Source of the DNA: Pandoraea horticolens
GTDB lineage: Bacteria; Pseudomonadota; Gammaproteobacteria; Burkholderiales; Burkholderiaceae
Assembly (NCBI RefSeq): GCF_902459555.1
Contig: NZ_CABPSM010000007.1
Location: 1 to 64,000, forward strand
Reading direction: 5' to 3'
DNA length: 64,000 nt
Notes under the pieces: model-generated
Seen by the model: only the letters and a program-made list of their open reading frames with translations
Database searches by the model: none
Told to the model about the DNA's origin: nothing
Translations under genes and position numbers: made by a program
Shown here: positions 7,823-16,980 of the stretch, piece after piece
How the letters are laid out: the number at the start of each line of letters is the position of its first letter
Position numbering within the stretch: the stretch's first letter is position 1

Positions 7823-9237
7823 GACGAAATCTCCTCCAGAGCGCGGTTACTGGTCTCTATCATGAACCTGGATGTAATAAGTCCAACCGCGGCGGAAGCG
7901 GCGAACATCAGAAACACCCATCCAATGCCGTGCGCAGACAGAACCATCCCGGTCAAGATTGGCGCCGCAGCCGACGCCAGGCGAAGCCAGGAAGTGGCCA
8001 GGCCGGTACCGATGGCTCGCATGCGTGTGGGATAGATTTCGGGGGTGTACAAGTACAACAGAACGGTTGTGGTACCCATGACGGCGTAGGCGGAAGATGC
8101 CAGGATGGCCACGGTCCACACGTTGTCGGCGCCCAGCACCGTGAGCAACGTCAGCAGAGCGCAACTGACGAAAAAGCAGGCCCCGGCCCAGCGGCGCCGG
8201 CCAATGCGATCCACCAGAAGCGCGCAGACAAGCACCGCACAAGTGCTCAGCACATTCGTAATTGACGCCATTCGCAGCGCCTGCTGAAGCGGGAGATGAT
8301 AGACGGTCTTGTACAGCGTGGGCAGCCAGTTATTGATGCCGTTCGCCACGAAGTACGATGCCCCCCACAGCACCCAAACCACAAATGTGCGCTTACGGAA
8401 TATCGGCGAAAAGAGCTCACGCCACGATCCTTTACGTTTCGTTCCAGCCGCCTGCACATCGACAAGCGCCTTCATCCGCTTTTCGATCTCGACATGATCT
8501 CGTTGCACGTCCAACGTCCGACGCGTTGTACTGGCTTCCAACCCGTCAATTACCCGTCCAGCGCTTTCGTAACGCCCCTTGGAAACCAGCCAACGCGGCG
8601 ACTCCGGCAGTTTGAGCAGAAAGAGCAGGATCACCATCCCTGGGATTCCGCCGACCAGGAACATGTAGTGCCATCCGAAAGTGGGAACCACGAAAGAACC
8701 CACTTGCGCAGCCGCCAAAAGCCCCAGGGGAAAAATGAGTTCGTAAAGAATGAAAAAGCGCCCACGCCCTTTTGCTTGCGACAGCTCATTGATATATGTC
8801 GCCGCGATCGGCACCTCACCTCCGACACCAATGCCTTGCAGAAAACGCAGGGCAAAGAGCATGTGGAAATTCCCCGCGAACGCGCACGCAATGCTCATGA
8901 CAGACATGAGGCCCACAGTCATCGAAATACTGGGAACGCGGCCGATGCGCTCGGCCAGCCAACCGAAAAACAAAGCACCAATCACTTGTCCGGCGTAACC
9001 CGCAGCGATCAGCAAACCCACCTCAGCCTGAGTCAAATGCCAGAGGCCGACGAGCACCGGCAACACGAATGCCAGCGACAACGCATCAAACGCGTCAAAG
9101 AACGTGGCGCTTCCCATGACGATCCGCGCTTTCGTATGCCAGCGGCAAAATGGCACGTTCTCCATGCGAAACAGCAGTTGGGCGTTGCGTTGCGCGTCGG
9201 CAACGTCTGTAACGGCGGTAAAGGCATCCGCTTTCAT
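7819..9237 (-). CDS. MFS transporter, AAHS/sugar-porter type
   Basis: A 472-residue, 12-segment carrier. It has the first-segment pattern TFFDAFDALSLAF, the loop-2 signature GWLAERIGRVPS, RFLQGIGVGGEVPIAATYINE in segment 4 and LPESPRWLVSKGR at the middle loop, all typical of aromatic-acid:H+ symporters and related porters. The start at 9237 was chosen over 9270 because AGGAGA lies at correct spacing before it and the product starts MKADAFTAV. It is the fifth gene of the hydantoinase operon and probably imports that pathway's substrate. It overlaps the G3E GTPase gene by four bases. Confidence 0.88.
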   Translation of the reverse strand: MKADAFTAVTDVADAQRNAQLLFRMENVPFCRWHTKARIVMGSATFFDAFDALSLAFVLPVLVGLWHLTQAEVGLLIAAGYAGQVIGALFFGWLAERIGRVPSISMTVGLMSVMSIACAFAGNFHMLFALRFLQGIGVGGEVPIAATYINELSQAKGRGRFFILYELIFPLGLLAAAQVGSFVVPTFGWHYMFLVGGIPGMVILLFLLKLPESPRWLVSKGRYESAGRVIDGLEASTTRRTLDVQRDHVEIEKRMKALVDVQAAGTKRKGSWRELFSPIFRKRTFVVWVLWGASYFVANGINNWLPTLYKTVYHLPLQQALRMASITNVLSTCAVLVCALLVDRIGRRRWAGACFFVSCALLTLLTVLGADNVWTVAILASSAYAVMGTTTVLLYLYTPEIYPTRMRAIGTGLATSWLRLASAAAPILTGMVLSAHGIGWVFLMFAASAAVGLITSRFMIETSNRALEEISS

Positions 9238-9295
9238 CAATTTGTCTCCTGGCCGGGGGTCGTATCCCACGTCCTATGTGTATATTTTGTGTGCG

Positions 9296-9691
9296 TTAGT
9301 TGGACAAACCGGATCCATGAAGCTCCGCGAACGAATTCAACGTTCGCTCAAGACGCGACACGATCCAGTCGGCTACAGGCTGTTGAATTCGCGCCTCCTG
9401 CACGTCCTCAAGCAGTTGACGCAGCGGCTGCGGGCCGGAGGCCGCCGCCCCAGGACGCCTCCGAAACCAAGCCGCGATTTCAGCGACCTCGCAGCGTTCC
9501 CCGCAATCTTGCAGGTAGTCCACGATATCCAACTCGAAGTCATCCAACCTGAGGCTCACGCCACCGGCACCGCAAGCACATGCGCCCCCCAGCGCGACGT
9601 GATTCAGCGCCAGTGCACTCCAGAGATCCAGAAGTGCACTGGCGCGGGCGTTCAGGTCGTCGGCCACAACGGTGCTCACTGAATTGCCCAA
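9296..9691 (-). CDS. Small CxCG-containing protein of the hydantoinase operon
   Basis: A 131-residue protein that I do not recognise. It begins inside the last 16 bases of hyuB on the same strand and is followed by the MFS gene 58 bases on, so it is almost certainly translated in the operon. Near residue 38 it has GGACACGAGG, a CxCG pair, followed by an acidic stretch DDFELDIVDYL and another cysteine (DCGERC). The second half is helical and Arg-rich. Cysteine placement suggests a metal site. Acetone carboxylase, built on HyuA/B-like subunits, also has a small metal-binding gamma subunit, so a third subunit of the hydantoinase-type enzyme is one possibility. This is speculation. Confidence 0.65.
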   Translation of the reverse strand: MGNSVSTVVADDLNARASALLDLWSALALNHVALGGACACGAGGVSLRLDDFELDIVDYLQDCGERCEVAEIAAWFRRRPGAAASGPQPLRQLLEDVQEARIQQPVADWIVSRLERTLNSFAELHGSGLSN

Positions 9692-11457
9692 GTCGGACTC
9701 ACGGCCCCGTCAGCGCGGCGTCGCAACTCTCGGGTCGCGTCGTGATCCACATGTGTCGTGGCGTCCAGCGCGACTTTATAGACTTCCCGCGCGACTTGCT
9801 CGCTTACGTATCCCTCGCGCACGTCCTCGGCAACTTTCTCTGCATCGCGATCCAATGGGCTGCCAAAGCCGCCACCACCGCCGGATAGCATCTTGTAGGC
9901 GTCGCCGCGCTCAAGGCGCACGTTGAAGATCTTGGCATTGGGATGATCGGTCTTCCACACACCCTTGTGTCGCACCGCAAGGCCGTTACCCATAGCGTCA
10001 CCGCCGCCCTCGAGTCCCCAAGGCTTGCAGTGAACCCGGTCGATGCGCGTTGTTACGGTGAACGGGGACAGCGCCTGCACCACCATCTCCGCACCCAGGC
10101 CACCCCGATGCTTGCCGGCCCCAGCGGAGTCCTGCCGGATCTCGTACTTTTCAACCAGAACGGGGTACTTGGCTTCAAGCTGCTCAGTGGGGCTGTTGTG
10201 CGTGTCGCCGTCGTTGATACACACCGTCACGGAGACGCCATCCTCGGAACTCTTGGCCCCCCAACCGCCGCCAAGCGGGCCGATGCCGACGATGAACAGG
10301 CGCCCGTCTTCAGGCGAGATGCCGTGGATGTTCGGGAACACCAGGTCTGCGTGATGACCGGCGATCGAGCGATCCGGAATCGCGGGGGCCAGCGCCTTGA
10401 AGATCGTGTCGATCACCGTCATCGGAAACGTCATCCACACCCGCATCGGGTACGGCCGCTCCGCACTAATGACCGTCCCCATCGGCATGATGACCTTGAG
10501 CGGGCGGAAACTTCCGTCGTTGACGGGATAATCCGTCGGCGTCGTCAAGCATTTGTAAGCCACCTGCGCGCACGCAATGCCGGTAGTGAAGCCGGAATTG
10601 TAAAAGCCGCGCACCTGTTTCGATACATCGGACAGGTCGACGGTCATTTCGTCCCCCGCAACCGTGACCTTGACGCGAATCGGGATGCGCTTGCCGATTT
10701 CAAGGCCATCGTCGTCCATGAACGACTCCGCTTCATAGACACCATCCGGAATCGACAACGTGTTCTTGCGCGCGACAGCCTCGCTCGAATCCATGATTTG
10801 CCGGATCGCGGCTTTCACCTCTTGCGCACCGTAGCGCTGCAGAAGCTCGACGTAGCGCCGCTCACCGGTGGTAATAGCGGTAATTTGCGCACGCAAATCA
10901 CCCAGCGCCCTTTCCGCCAGGCGAACGTTCATCGCAATGATGTCCACCAGATCCTGGTTCACGACACCTTCGCGCTGATACTTCATGATGGGAATCTGGA
11001 TCCCTTCGCTGAAGATATCGGTCGTCACGTTACCGAGGGTGCCGCCCACGTCAAGCCAATGGGCCATACAACATGTGAAACCCTCAAGCTTGCCGTCATG
11101 AAACACCGGCATCGTGAACGTGAAGTGGTTGAGGTGGCTGCCTGTCGTGTAGGCATCGTTCGTGACCAGAATATCGCCGGGCTTGATATTCTCGTAACCG
11201 AAGTGCTTGATCTTCGCCTTCACTGTCTCAGACATGCCACGGATGAACATCGGCAGTCCGAGACCAATGGAAACGGTGTCCCCTTCCTTGGTGAACAGGC
11301 CGACCGTAAAGTCCAGCGCCTCGTAAATGATGAGGTTGTATGCCGTGCGCGTAAGGTTGCTCTTCATTTCCTCCGTCACGGCGTACAGGCCATTGCGGAT
11401 GATTTCAACGGTGACCGGATCGACGGTCTTTTGTTCGATGGTTGAGGTCGTGCTCAT
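9676..11457 (-). CDS. hyuB: Hydantoinase B / oxoprolinase family subunit
   Basis: A 593-residue HyuB-family protein. The N-terminus DPVTVEIIRNGLYAVTEEM and the following RTAYNLIIYE are family hallmarks, as are GDILVTNDAYTTGSHL and the glycine-rich end SGGGGGFGSPLDRD. With HyuA it forms an ATP-dependent enzyme that opens cyclic amides (N-methylhydantoin, 5-oxoproline) or, in the acetone/acetophenone carboxylase branch, carboxylates ketones. It overlaps hyuA by four bases (ATGA) and the small CxCG gene by 16. The full domain is present and looks intact. The substrate cannot be told from sequence alone. Confidence 0.9.
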   Translation of the reverse strand: MSTTSTIEQKTVDPVTVEIIRNGLYAVTEEMKSNLTRTAYNLIIYEALDFTVGLFTKEGDTVSIGLGLPMFIRGMSETVKAKIKHFGYENIKPGDILVTNDAYTTGSHLNHFTFTMPVFHDGKLEGFTCCMAHWLDVGGTLGNVTTDIFSEGIQIPIMKYQREGVVNQDLVDIIAMNVRLAERALGDLRAQITAITTGERRYVELLQRYGAQEVKAAIRQIMDSSEAVARKNTLSIPDGVYEAESFMDDDGLEIGKRIPIRVKVTVAGDEMTVDLSDVSKQVRGFYNSGFTTGIACAQVAYKCLTTPTDYPVNDGSFRPLKVIMPMGTVISAERPYPMRVWMTFPMTVIDTIFKALAPAIPDRSIAGHHADLVFPNIHGISPEDGRLFIVGIGPLGGGWGAKSSEDGVSVTVCINDGDTHNSPTEQLEAKYPVLVEKYEIRQDSAGAGKHRGGLGAEMVVQALSPFTVTTRIDRVHCKPWGLEGGGDAMGNGLAVRHKGVWKTDHPNAKIFNVRLERGDAYKMLSGGGGGFGSPLDRDAEKVAEDVREGYVSEQVAREVYKVALDATTHVDHDATRELRRRADGAVSPTWAIQ

Positions 11458-13556
11458 GCTCTGTCGCTCCCGATGGCGATTTGAAGGTTGCCAAGTTCGT
11501 CTACGCGCAGCGAGTCACCCGGCTGCACGACTGTCGTAGATGCGTGCTCTTCAATCAGCGCCGGTCCGACGATCTCGTTACCCGTCAGCAAACGATCACG
11601 GATGAAAACGGGCGTTTCGGCCCAACCGGTAGCACGGAAGTACACGGACTTGACGGCACGAACTGCCAACGGATCGGGCGTGGTTTCGCCTTTCTCCACA
11701 CTGTGCTTGGGAGGCTTCTTCATGGTGCCCAACACCGTTACCCGCAGGCTGACGAGGTCCGCAGGCTCCTTCGGGGCCGATGTTCCATAGCGCACCTTGT
11801 GCAATTCGTCGAACTGTTGCTTGATCGAGGCACGATCCCTGTCGGCGAAGAACGCCATCGGCAAATCGACGGTGACCGCATGTTCCTGGCCAACGTAGCG
11901 CATATCGGCCGCGCGCTCGATGACGATCCCATCTGCCTTCACGCCGGACTGCGCGAGTGCGGCTCGCCCCTCATCCTCCATGCTTTGATACGCCGCCTCG
12001 ATCTCGTCGAACGAGACTTCGTTGAGCTTGCGGAACACAGAACGCACGTAGTCGTACCGGAGGTCTGAGAAAAGCATGCCGTACGCGGAGAAATATCCCG
12101 GCGCATACGGAATCAGTACACGGCGAATACCAATCTCGCGCGCAATCGCAGAGGCGTGCAACGGACCTGCGCCGCCATAAACCACCATCGTGAAACTGCC
12201 CGCGTCCAGACCTCGCTCAGTGGTCACAGCCTTTACCGCGTGCGACATTTGCGTCACCGCAATGCGCAAAATGCCATCTGCCGCCTCCGTGGCGTCAAGT
12301 CCCAGCGGTCCCGCGATCCGCTCCGCCATCTGACGTTGGCAGGCGTCGAGGTCGAGCTTAAGCTCGCCCCCCAGGAAATGATCTTTGTCCAACCGCCCCA
12401 ACAACAAGTTGGCATCCGTCACGGTGGGCTCTTTGCCGCCGCGCCCATACGCGACAGGCCCTGGCATCGACCCCGCGCTTTGTGGCCCGACTCGCAGCGC
12501 GTTGCCGGTTTCCATGCGAGCAATCGAGCCCCCCCCCGTACCGACCTCGTGAATGTCCATCATAGGTATCTGAATCGGCAAGGCTCGTTCGTAGCCACCG
12601 ATCAGTGCCGAACCCGTCGTCAACGGTCGACCTTTGCTAATCACGCCCGCCTTGGCGGTCGTGCCTCCCATGTCGAACGCGATAGCGTCCCCCATGCCGA
12701 GCTGCGCACAGATCGCCTGCGCGCCAATGACGCCTGCCGCCGGGCCCGATTCGAGCATCCTGACGCATCCAACCTTGGCGTGCTCGACCGGGAACAGCCC
12801 CCCCGTCGACTGCACGATGTAGAAGTCGCCATTGAAGCCTTTGCCGGAAAGGTGCGCTTCCAGCTCCCCGAGGTATGCCGAAACACGCGGCCCGACATAG
12901 GCGTTAGCCACGGCCGTCGAGACGCGTTCGAACTCGCGATATTCCTGACTTAGCTCGTGGGATGCACAGATGAACGCCCCCGGCATCTCCTCTTGAAGGA
13001 TCGCCTTGACTCGCTGTTCGTGCGCCGGATTGCGATACGAATGCAGGAGAAGGACCGCAACAGCCTCAACGTTATTGCCTCGCAATTCGCGGGCCAACTC
13101 GCGCACTGCGGCTTCGTCCAGCGGTTTGTGCGTGCTGCCGTCTGCTCGCAGTCGCTCGGCAACTTCGTATCGGAGGGATCGCCGAACTAGCGGTTGATGC
13201 TTGTTGAAGAACAAGTTGTAGGCATCAGGACGATTAACCCGGCCGATCTCGTAGATATCACGGAAGCCTTCGGTGATCAGAAGCGCGGTATTGGCGCCGT
13301 TTCGCTCCAGAAGCGTATTGATCGCAATGGTCGAGCCGTGAAGAAACAGATGACCGTCGCGCCAGTCGAGGTTCGCGCTGTCGATCGTTGCCTGGATGCC
13401 CTTGACCAGTTCGCCATGAGTAGAGAGCGCCTTGCCGAACAGCAACTTTCCGGTCACCTCGTCGAAGGCCGCCATGTCGGTGAAGGTACCGCCGATGTCT
13501 ACGGCGATGCGCAGTCGGCCCTCAGTCGCGCGGGCGACATTGGATGTTTTTGCCAT
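11454..13556 (-). CDS. hyuA: Hydantoinase A / oxoprolinase family subunit
   Basis: A 700-residue ATP-binding partner of HyuB. It begins its fold with IAVDIGGTFTDMAAFD (residues 18-33), has the INTLLERNGANTALLITEGFRD segment, the second phosphate loop FDMGGTTAKAGV and VYGGAGPLHA, all standard for the actin-like hydantoinase A / oxoprolinase domain. It supplies ATP-driven phosphorylation of the substrate. The gene lies 27 bases downstream of the FAH-family gene and overlaps hyuB, so the three are cotranscribed. The protein appears complete. Confidence 0.9.
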   Translation of the reverse strand: MAKTSNVARATEGRLRIAVDIGGTFTDMAAFDEVTGKLLFGKALSTHGELVKGIQATIDSANLDWRDGHLFLHGSTIAINTLLERNGANTALLITEGFRDIYEIGRVNRPDAYNLFFNKHQPLVRRSLRYEVAERLRADGSTHKPLDEAAVRELARELRGNNVEAVAVLLLHSYRNPAHEQRVKAILQEEMPGAFICASHELSQEYREFERVSTAVANAYVGPRVSAYLGELEAHLSGKGFNGDFYIVQSTGGLFPVEHAKVGCVRMLESGPAAGVIGAQAICAQLGMGDAIAFDMGGTTAKAGVISKGRPLTTGSALIGGYERALPIQIPMMDIHEVGTGGGSIARMETGNALRVGPQSAGSMPGPVAYGRGGKEPTVTDANLLLGRLDKDHFLGGELKLDLDACQRQMAERIAGPLGLDATEAADGILRIAVTQMSHAVKAVTTERGLDAGSFTMVVYGGAGPLHASAIAREIGIRRVLIPYAPGYFSAYGMLFSDLRYDYVRSVFRKLNEVSFDEIEAAYQSMEDEGRAALAQSGVKADGIVIERAADMRYVGQEHAVTVDLPMAFFADRDRASIKQQFDELHKVRYGTSAPKEPADLVSLRVTVLGTMKKPPKHSVEKGETTPDPLAVRAVKSVYFRATGWAETPVFIRDRLLTGNEIVGPALIEEHASTTVVQPGDSLRVDELGNLQIAIGSDRA

Positions 13557-13583
13557 GATATCGATTCGTATAGAAGTGATGCT

Positions 13584-14435
13584 TCAGCCGGCAATGCCGA
13601 CCTGATTACGCAGGATTCCAAGACCGGTGATTTCAACCTCGACCACATCACCATCTTTCATGTAGAGCGGGGGCTCACGTCGGTCACCGACGCCACCGGG
13701 GGTGCCGGTTGCGATCACGTCACCAGGAGAGAGCGGCGTAAATGCCGAGATGTATTCGACGAGGACGGGGATGTCGAAGATCAAGTCGCCGACGCTCGCC
13801 CGTTGCATCACGTTGCCGTTGACACGAGTCTCGAGCGTGAGCGTGCCGACATCGGGGACGTCCTCCGCGGTCACGAGATAAGGGCCAAAGGCTCCGGTGT
13901 CAGGGAAATTCTTGCCCGGCGTGAACTGATGTGTGTGACGCTGCCAGTCGCGCACTGTCACGTCGTTAAAGCACGCATAACCCGCAATGTGCTCAAAGGC
14001 TTGAGCTTTAGGAATGTGGCGTCCCCCCTTGCCGATGACAAACGCCAACTCCCCCTCCCAGTCGAAACGATCGGAAAACGCCGGACGGAGCACCGGGGCG
14101 CCGTCGGCGACCAGCGTGTCTGAGAATCGAAGGAATAGCGACGGATATTCGCTATCTGCGCGTTTCGTCTCTGCAACGTGGCTCTTGTAGTTCAACCCCA
14201 CACAGATGACCTTGCCCGGATTGGGGATCACGGGCAGAGGGATCGTATCGGCGAAGGCCACACGCCCGCCCTGGCTGCCGGCATTCTCGCGCAGTTCTTT
14301 TAACGCGCCGTCACGAATGACCGAGGCGAGGTCGGGATGGCGCTCGAGAAAGGCGGCGGACGGGATGAGGTACTGGTCACCATCCACGCATCCGTAGATG
14401 GCATGACCTTTGAATTGAAAGCTAGCGAGTTTCAA
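13584..14435 (-). CDS. Fumarylacetoacetate hydrolase (FAH) family protein
   Basis: A 283-residue member of the FAH / 2-hydroxyhepta-2,4-diene-1,7-dioate isomerase family. Landmarks are ICVGLNYKSHVAE, the metal-binding acidic pair in DWEGELAFVIG, NDVTVRDWQRH, TPGKNFPDTGAFGP and GDVIATGTPGGVG. Such enzymes use Mg to split C-C bonds in 1,3-dicarbonyl acids, or decarboxylate or isomerise them. It is the first gene of the operon with hyuA, hyuB, the small CxCG gene, the MFS and G3E GTPase genes. The combination suggests degradation of a heterocyclic compound whose opened ring is then cleaved here; the compound is unknown. Confidence 0.9.
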   Translation of the reverse strand: MKLASFQFKGHAIYGCVDGDQYLIPSAAFLERHPDLASVIRDGALKELRENAGSQGGRVAFADTIPLPVIPNPGKVICVGLNYKSHVAETKRADSEYPSLFLRFSDTLVADGAPVLRPAFSDRFDWEGELAFVIGKGGRHIPKAQAFEHIAGYACFNDVTVRDWQRHTHQFTPGKNFPDTGAFGPYLVTAEDVPDVGTLTLETRVNGNVMQRASVGDLIFDIPVLVEYISAFTPLSPGDVIATGTPGGVGDRREPPLYMKDGDVVEVEITGLGILRNQVGIAG

Positions 14436-14511
14436 GGCTGTCTCCGGTTTAGTGTTGCCACCACTATAGGAACCGCCAAGCCCTCAGCCTAGACAGAAAT
14501 CACAGATGACA

Positions 14512-14533
14512 GATATGCTAAAAAAGAGATATC
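14512..14533. promoter_or_regulatory. Inverted repeat in the LysR/FAH divergent promoter
   Basis: GATAT (14512-14516) and ATATC (14529-14533) flank 12 A-rich bases inside the 114-bp region between the divergent operon and lysR. It ends just before the lysR ribosome site (GGGAGG, 14539-14544), where an autoregulatory site could lie. The heptamer GATATGC inside it recurs in the palindrome at 16896-16919. Confidence 0.35.
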
Positions 14534-14549
14534 CAATTGGGAGGTTCGG

Positions 14550-15488
14550 ATGAACCTTGAAACTGTTCGCCTGTTCCTCGAAGTGGCTGATGCCGGGAGC
14601 CTGAGCAAGGTGGCCGCACGTCGGCAGACCGTGCAATCGCACATCAGCCGGCAGATTGCCGAGTTCGAAATTTCCTGTGGAGGCCGACTGTTTCACCGCA
14701 CGGGTCGTGGGGTCGTCTTGACAGAATTGGGCGAGCGCGCAGCCACCCGGCTTCGTGTCTGGTTGCATGAGACGGAGCAGCTATCCGAAGAGCTGAAATC
14801 CGATGCCGGGCATGTGATGGGCGAGGTACGACTCGGCATCCTTCCGTCCGCAGCCCACCCTCTCATGACGCGTCTCTTCCATCGACTTCAGGAGAAGCAT
14901 CCGAGCGTACATCTATGCATCTCCGAAGCGCAGGGTGCCGAACTCGACGCCATGCTTGATGGTGGCGCAGTCGACCTAGCCATTCTGTTTCGTTTCCGGC
15001 GTCCTAGCGGGCGAGAGGAAAAGCTCCTCTGCGAAGCTCACACGTATCTCGTGTCGGCCCCCGATGACCCCCTGACGAACGAACCCACGGTGGATTTTGC
15101 GAAGTTACGAGGTCTACGCCTGGTAGTTCCCAGACGTCCGGGACAATGGAGACAGGCATTAGACGAAACCGCGCGAGGGATTGGATTCCAGTTGCAATCG
15201 GCAGTGGAGGCCGATTCACTCACCACTCAAAAAGAGTTGGTCGCGCATACGCCAGGCTTGTACGCGGTGCTTGGACCGTACGCATTTACGTCAGAGGTGG
15301 CCCGCGGCCACTTACGGGCGTCTCAGATTATCAAGCCCGACCTCTGTCGTCACGTGGTGCTTGCGATGCCCAGACATGGCAAGCACTCTGCGGCCTGCCG
15401 GGTTGTCGCAGACGAAATTCAGCAGATCATCGCCCAATGGGGATATCAGTTGACAGAACCGCCCGCGCTTCACGACAACGCTGATTGA
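14550..15488 (+). CDS. LysR-family regulator of the hydantoinase operon
   Basis: A 312-residue LysR regulator. The N-terminal helix-turn-helix covers about residues 1-60 (NLETVRLFLEVADAGSLSK, then TVQSHISRQIAEFE) and a periplasmic-binding-like effector domain follows from about 90 to 290 (GEVRLGILPSAAHPLM at its start). It is divergent from the FAH-hyuAB operon with 114 bases between, the classic layout for a LysR activator of that operon. The ATG at 14550 has GGGAGG five bases upstream. The effector is likely a pathway intermediate. Confidence 0.9.
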   Translation: MNLETVRLFLEVADAGSLSKVAARRQTVQSHISRQIAEFEISCGGRLFHRTGRGVVLTELGERAATRLRVWLHETEQLSEELKSDAGHVMGEVRLGILPSAAHPLMTRLFHRLQEKHPSVHLCISEAQGAELDAMLDGGAVDLAILFRFRRPSGREEKLLCEAHTYLVSAPDDPLTNEPTVDFAKLRGLRLVVPRRPGQWRQALDETARGIGFQLQSAVEADSLTTQKELVAHTPGLYAVLGPYAFTSEVARGHLRASQIIKPDLCRHVVLAMPRHGKHSAACRVVADEIQQIIAQWGYQLTEPPALHDNAD

Positions 15489-15530
15489 AAGAAAGCGTTG
15501 GCTCCAGCAGGCCAAACTCAAAGTTCCCCC

Positions 15531-15569
15531 AAAAAGCCGCAAATAAAGCGGCCCCGAGCCAATCGGGGC
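15531..15569 (-). terminator. Rho-independent terminator of the porin gene
   Basis: Read on the minus strand, downstream of the porin stop at 15615, there is a GCCCCGA/TCGGGGC hairpin (15551-15569) followed by a second stem GCCGC/GCGGC (15536-15552) that ends in TTTTT (A5 at 15531-15535 on the plus strand). The second stem with its U run is a good intrinsic terminator. Confidence 0.7.
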
Positions 15570-15614
15570 ATCGCATAGCGTCGCCGGGAAAGCAAGTCGT
15601 CAGGCGGGTTTCCG

Positions 15615-16676
15615 TTAGAACGCGTGCCTTACGCCAAGACCATAGCTGCTTCCAGAAGGGCTCCCAGCGATTTTGTCGTACGAATATACAACGTACACGT
15701 CGGTACGCTTCGACAAATAGTAATCGTAGGCAATCGACCCAGTGTTATGGATCGCGTCACTGCGAGGCGGGCCGCTTTGCTTCGTGAACGCCCACTCGGC
15801 CAGCACTGTGGACACCGGAGTAACCGGGATCGACATGCCGGTCTCATAGGTGTGGGTGCCGACCTGAGTGGTCGTTGTATTGGTTGTTTGCATTGCACCG
15901 TAGAACTTCGCAAAGCCTGCGTCGTAAGTTGCACCGGCCAGATACAAATACTGTACAGCGCCGGGTGACGCCACCGCAGCGCGCACGCGCTGCGCAGAAA
16001 GCGCAACCTGCAGGCGGCCGTTTTCGTAGTTCAAATGCAAGCCCAGATTATCGCGCCCCTGCTGCCCTGCGACGCCGCTTACGCCGTATTGCACGACCCC
16101 CGTCAGCCCCTGGAACGATGGGCTGGCATAGCTAATGGCGTTACTCCAGACGGTATCGCCGATAACGGTATTGTTATATGACGCTGTGTATGACTGCGCC
16201 ACCAGCGGCGAAAACACCACCGATGAGCCGAACGGGTTGAGGAGAATTTGGTTCAGATAAGTTTGAGTCGTTTGCTCCCCCAACTTCAACGTGCCATATG
16301 CCGTCGACAGACCTACATAGGCATTTCTCGAGAAAAGCCCGTCCGTTGAATTTCTCCCCATCTGGCCGGTATTGGGGCGAAAAAAACTCTCAAGTACGAA
16401 GATCAGAGTGTTCCCTCCTCCTAGATCTTCCCTTCCCCGCATCCCCCAGAAAGACGTCTGCATCCCGCCTCCACTTGCTTGCACGCTTCCCTGCCGTGTT
16501 GTACTGACCTTTGATTGGTCGACGTACATGCCGATAAGCCCGTATAGCTCGACAGACGAAAGCCCGCTCTGCCTTGATTGCGCAGATGCCGTCGTCCCGT
16601 AAAGCACCAGCGACGCGACGGCCAAGCGACCGCAATATCCCAAATAGCGGGTACCCGCTTTCTTGAAACAGCCCAT
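15615..16676 (-). CDS. Outer membrane porin (Gram-negative porin family)
   Basis: A 353-residue outer-membrane porin. After a signal peptide ending near TTASAQ comes SSVELYGLIGMYVDQS, then SFWGMRGREDLGGGNTLIF, RNAYVGLSTAYGTLKLGEQ and a C-terminal strand ending in Phe (SYGLGVRHAF), as needed for barrel assembly. These are trimeric 16-strand general or substrate-specific diffusion channels of betaproteobacteria. The frame opens at 16715, but the ATG at 16676 has GGAGA upstream and gives a normal signal peptide. It converges with lysR and may be the uptake channel for the hydantoinase pathway's substrate. That link is by location only. Confidence 0.88.
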   Translation of the reverse strand: MGCFKKAGTRYLGYCGRLAVASLVLYGTTASAQSRQSGLSSVELYGLIGMYVDQSKVSTTRQGSVQASGGGMQTSFWGMRGREDLGGGNTLIFVLESFFRPNTGQMGRNSTDGLFSRNAYVGLSTAYGTLKLGEQTTQTYLNQILLNPFGSSVVFSPLVAQSYTASYNNTVIGDTVWSNAISYASPSFQGLTGVVQYGVSGVAGQQGRDNLGLHLNYENGRLQVALSAQRVRAAVASPGAVQYLYLAGATYDAGFAKFYGAMQTTNTTTTQVGTHTYETGMSIPVTPVSTVLAEWAFTKQSGPPRSDAIHNTGSIAYDYYLSKRTDVYVVYSYDKIAGSPSGSSYGLGVRHAF

Positions 16677-16980
16677 CTCTTCGTCTCCGTGATCATTATT
16701 CTTCGTGCGACACATCCCTGTCGTGTGCGCTCGTGGCCTTAAAGAAATATGACTTCATGGCCGAAACTGGGAACCGCGAATTTCGGCCCATTTTTTCGGC
16801 ACCAATGCCTCCGCCCTCTTCTTTCGGTGGTTGTGACATTTTTGGCGTCAGATTTCCAAGGCAAGTCTATGAATCACCAGAACCGGCAGATAGGCGCATA
16901 TCAGTGATTTCTGATATGCCCGGCAAGAGATGTCTTCGTTCGCGGAAGACGTGTTAGAAAAACGGCACGCTTTGACACGC
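16677..16980. other. Gene-free stretch upstream of the porin
   Basis: 304 bases without a supported gene. It holds the porin promoter region, a palindrome at 16896-16919 and a small hairpin GTCTTC/GAAGAC at 16932-16950 just downstream of the unknown gene ending at 16981. Neither hairpin has a U run, so termination there would not be classical. Confidence 0.6.
16896..16919. promoter_or_regulatory. Perfect inverted repeat, possible operator
   Basis: GCATATCAG (16896-16904) and CTGATATGC (16911-16919) are perfect 9-bp arms around TGATTT. It lies about 220 bases upstream of the porin start. The arm GATATGC is shared with the lysR promoter region. Its even spacing does not fit the classical LysR T-N11-A box, so the binding protein is uncertain. 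Confidence 0.45.

Noticed and set aside
16896-16919. Palindrome as a terminator of the unknown gene
   Set aside because: No U run follows on either strand and it is about 60 bases past the stop. An operator is more likely.
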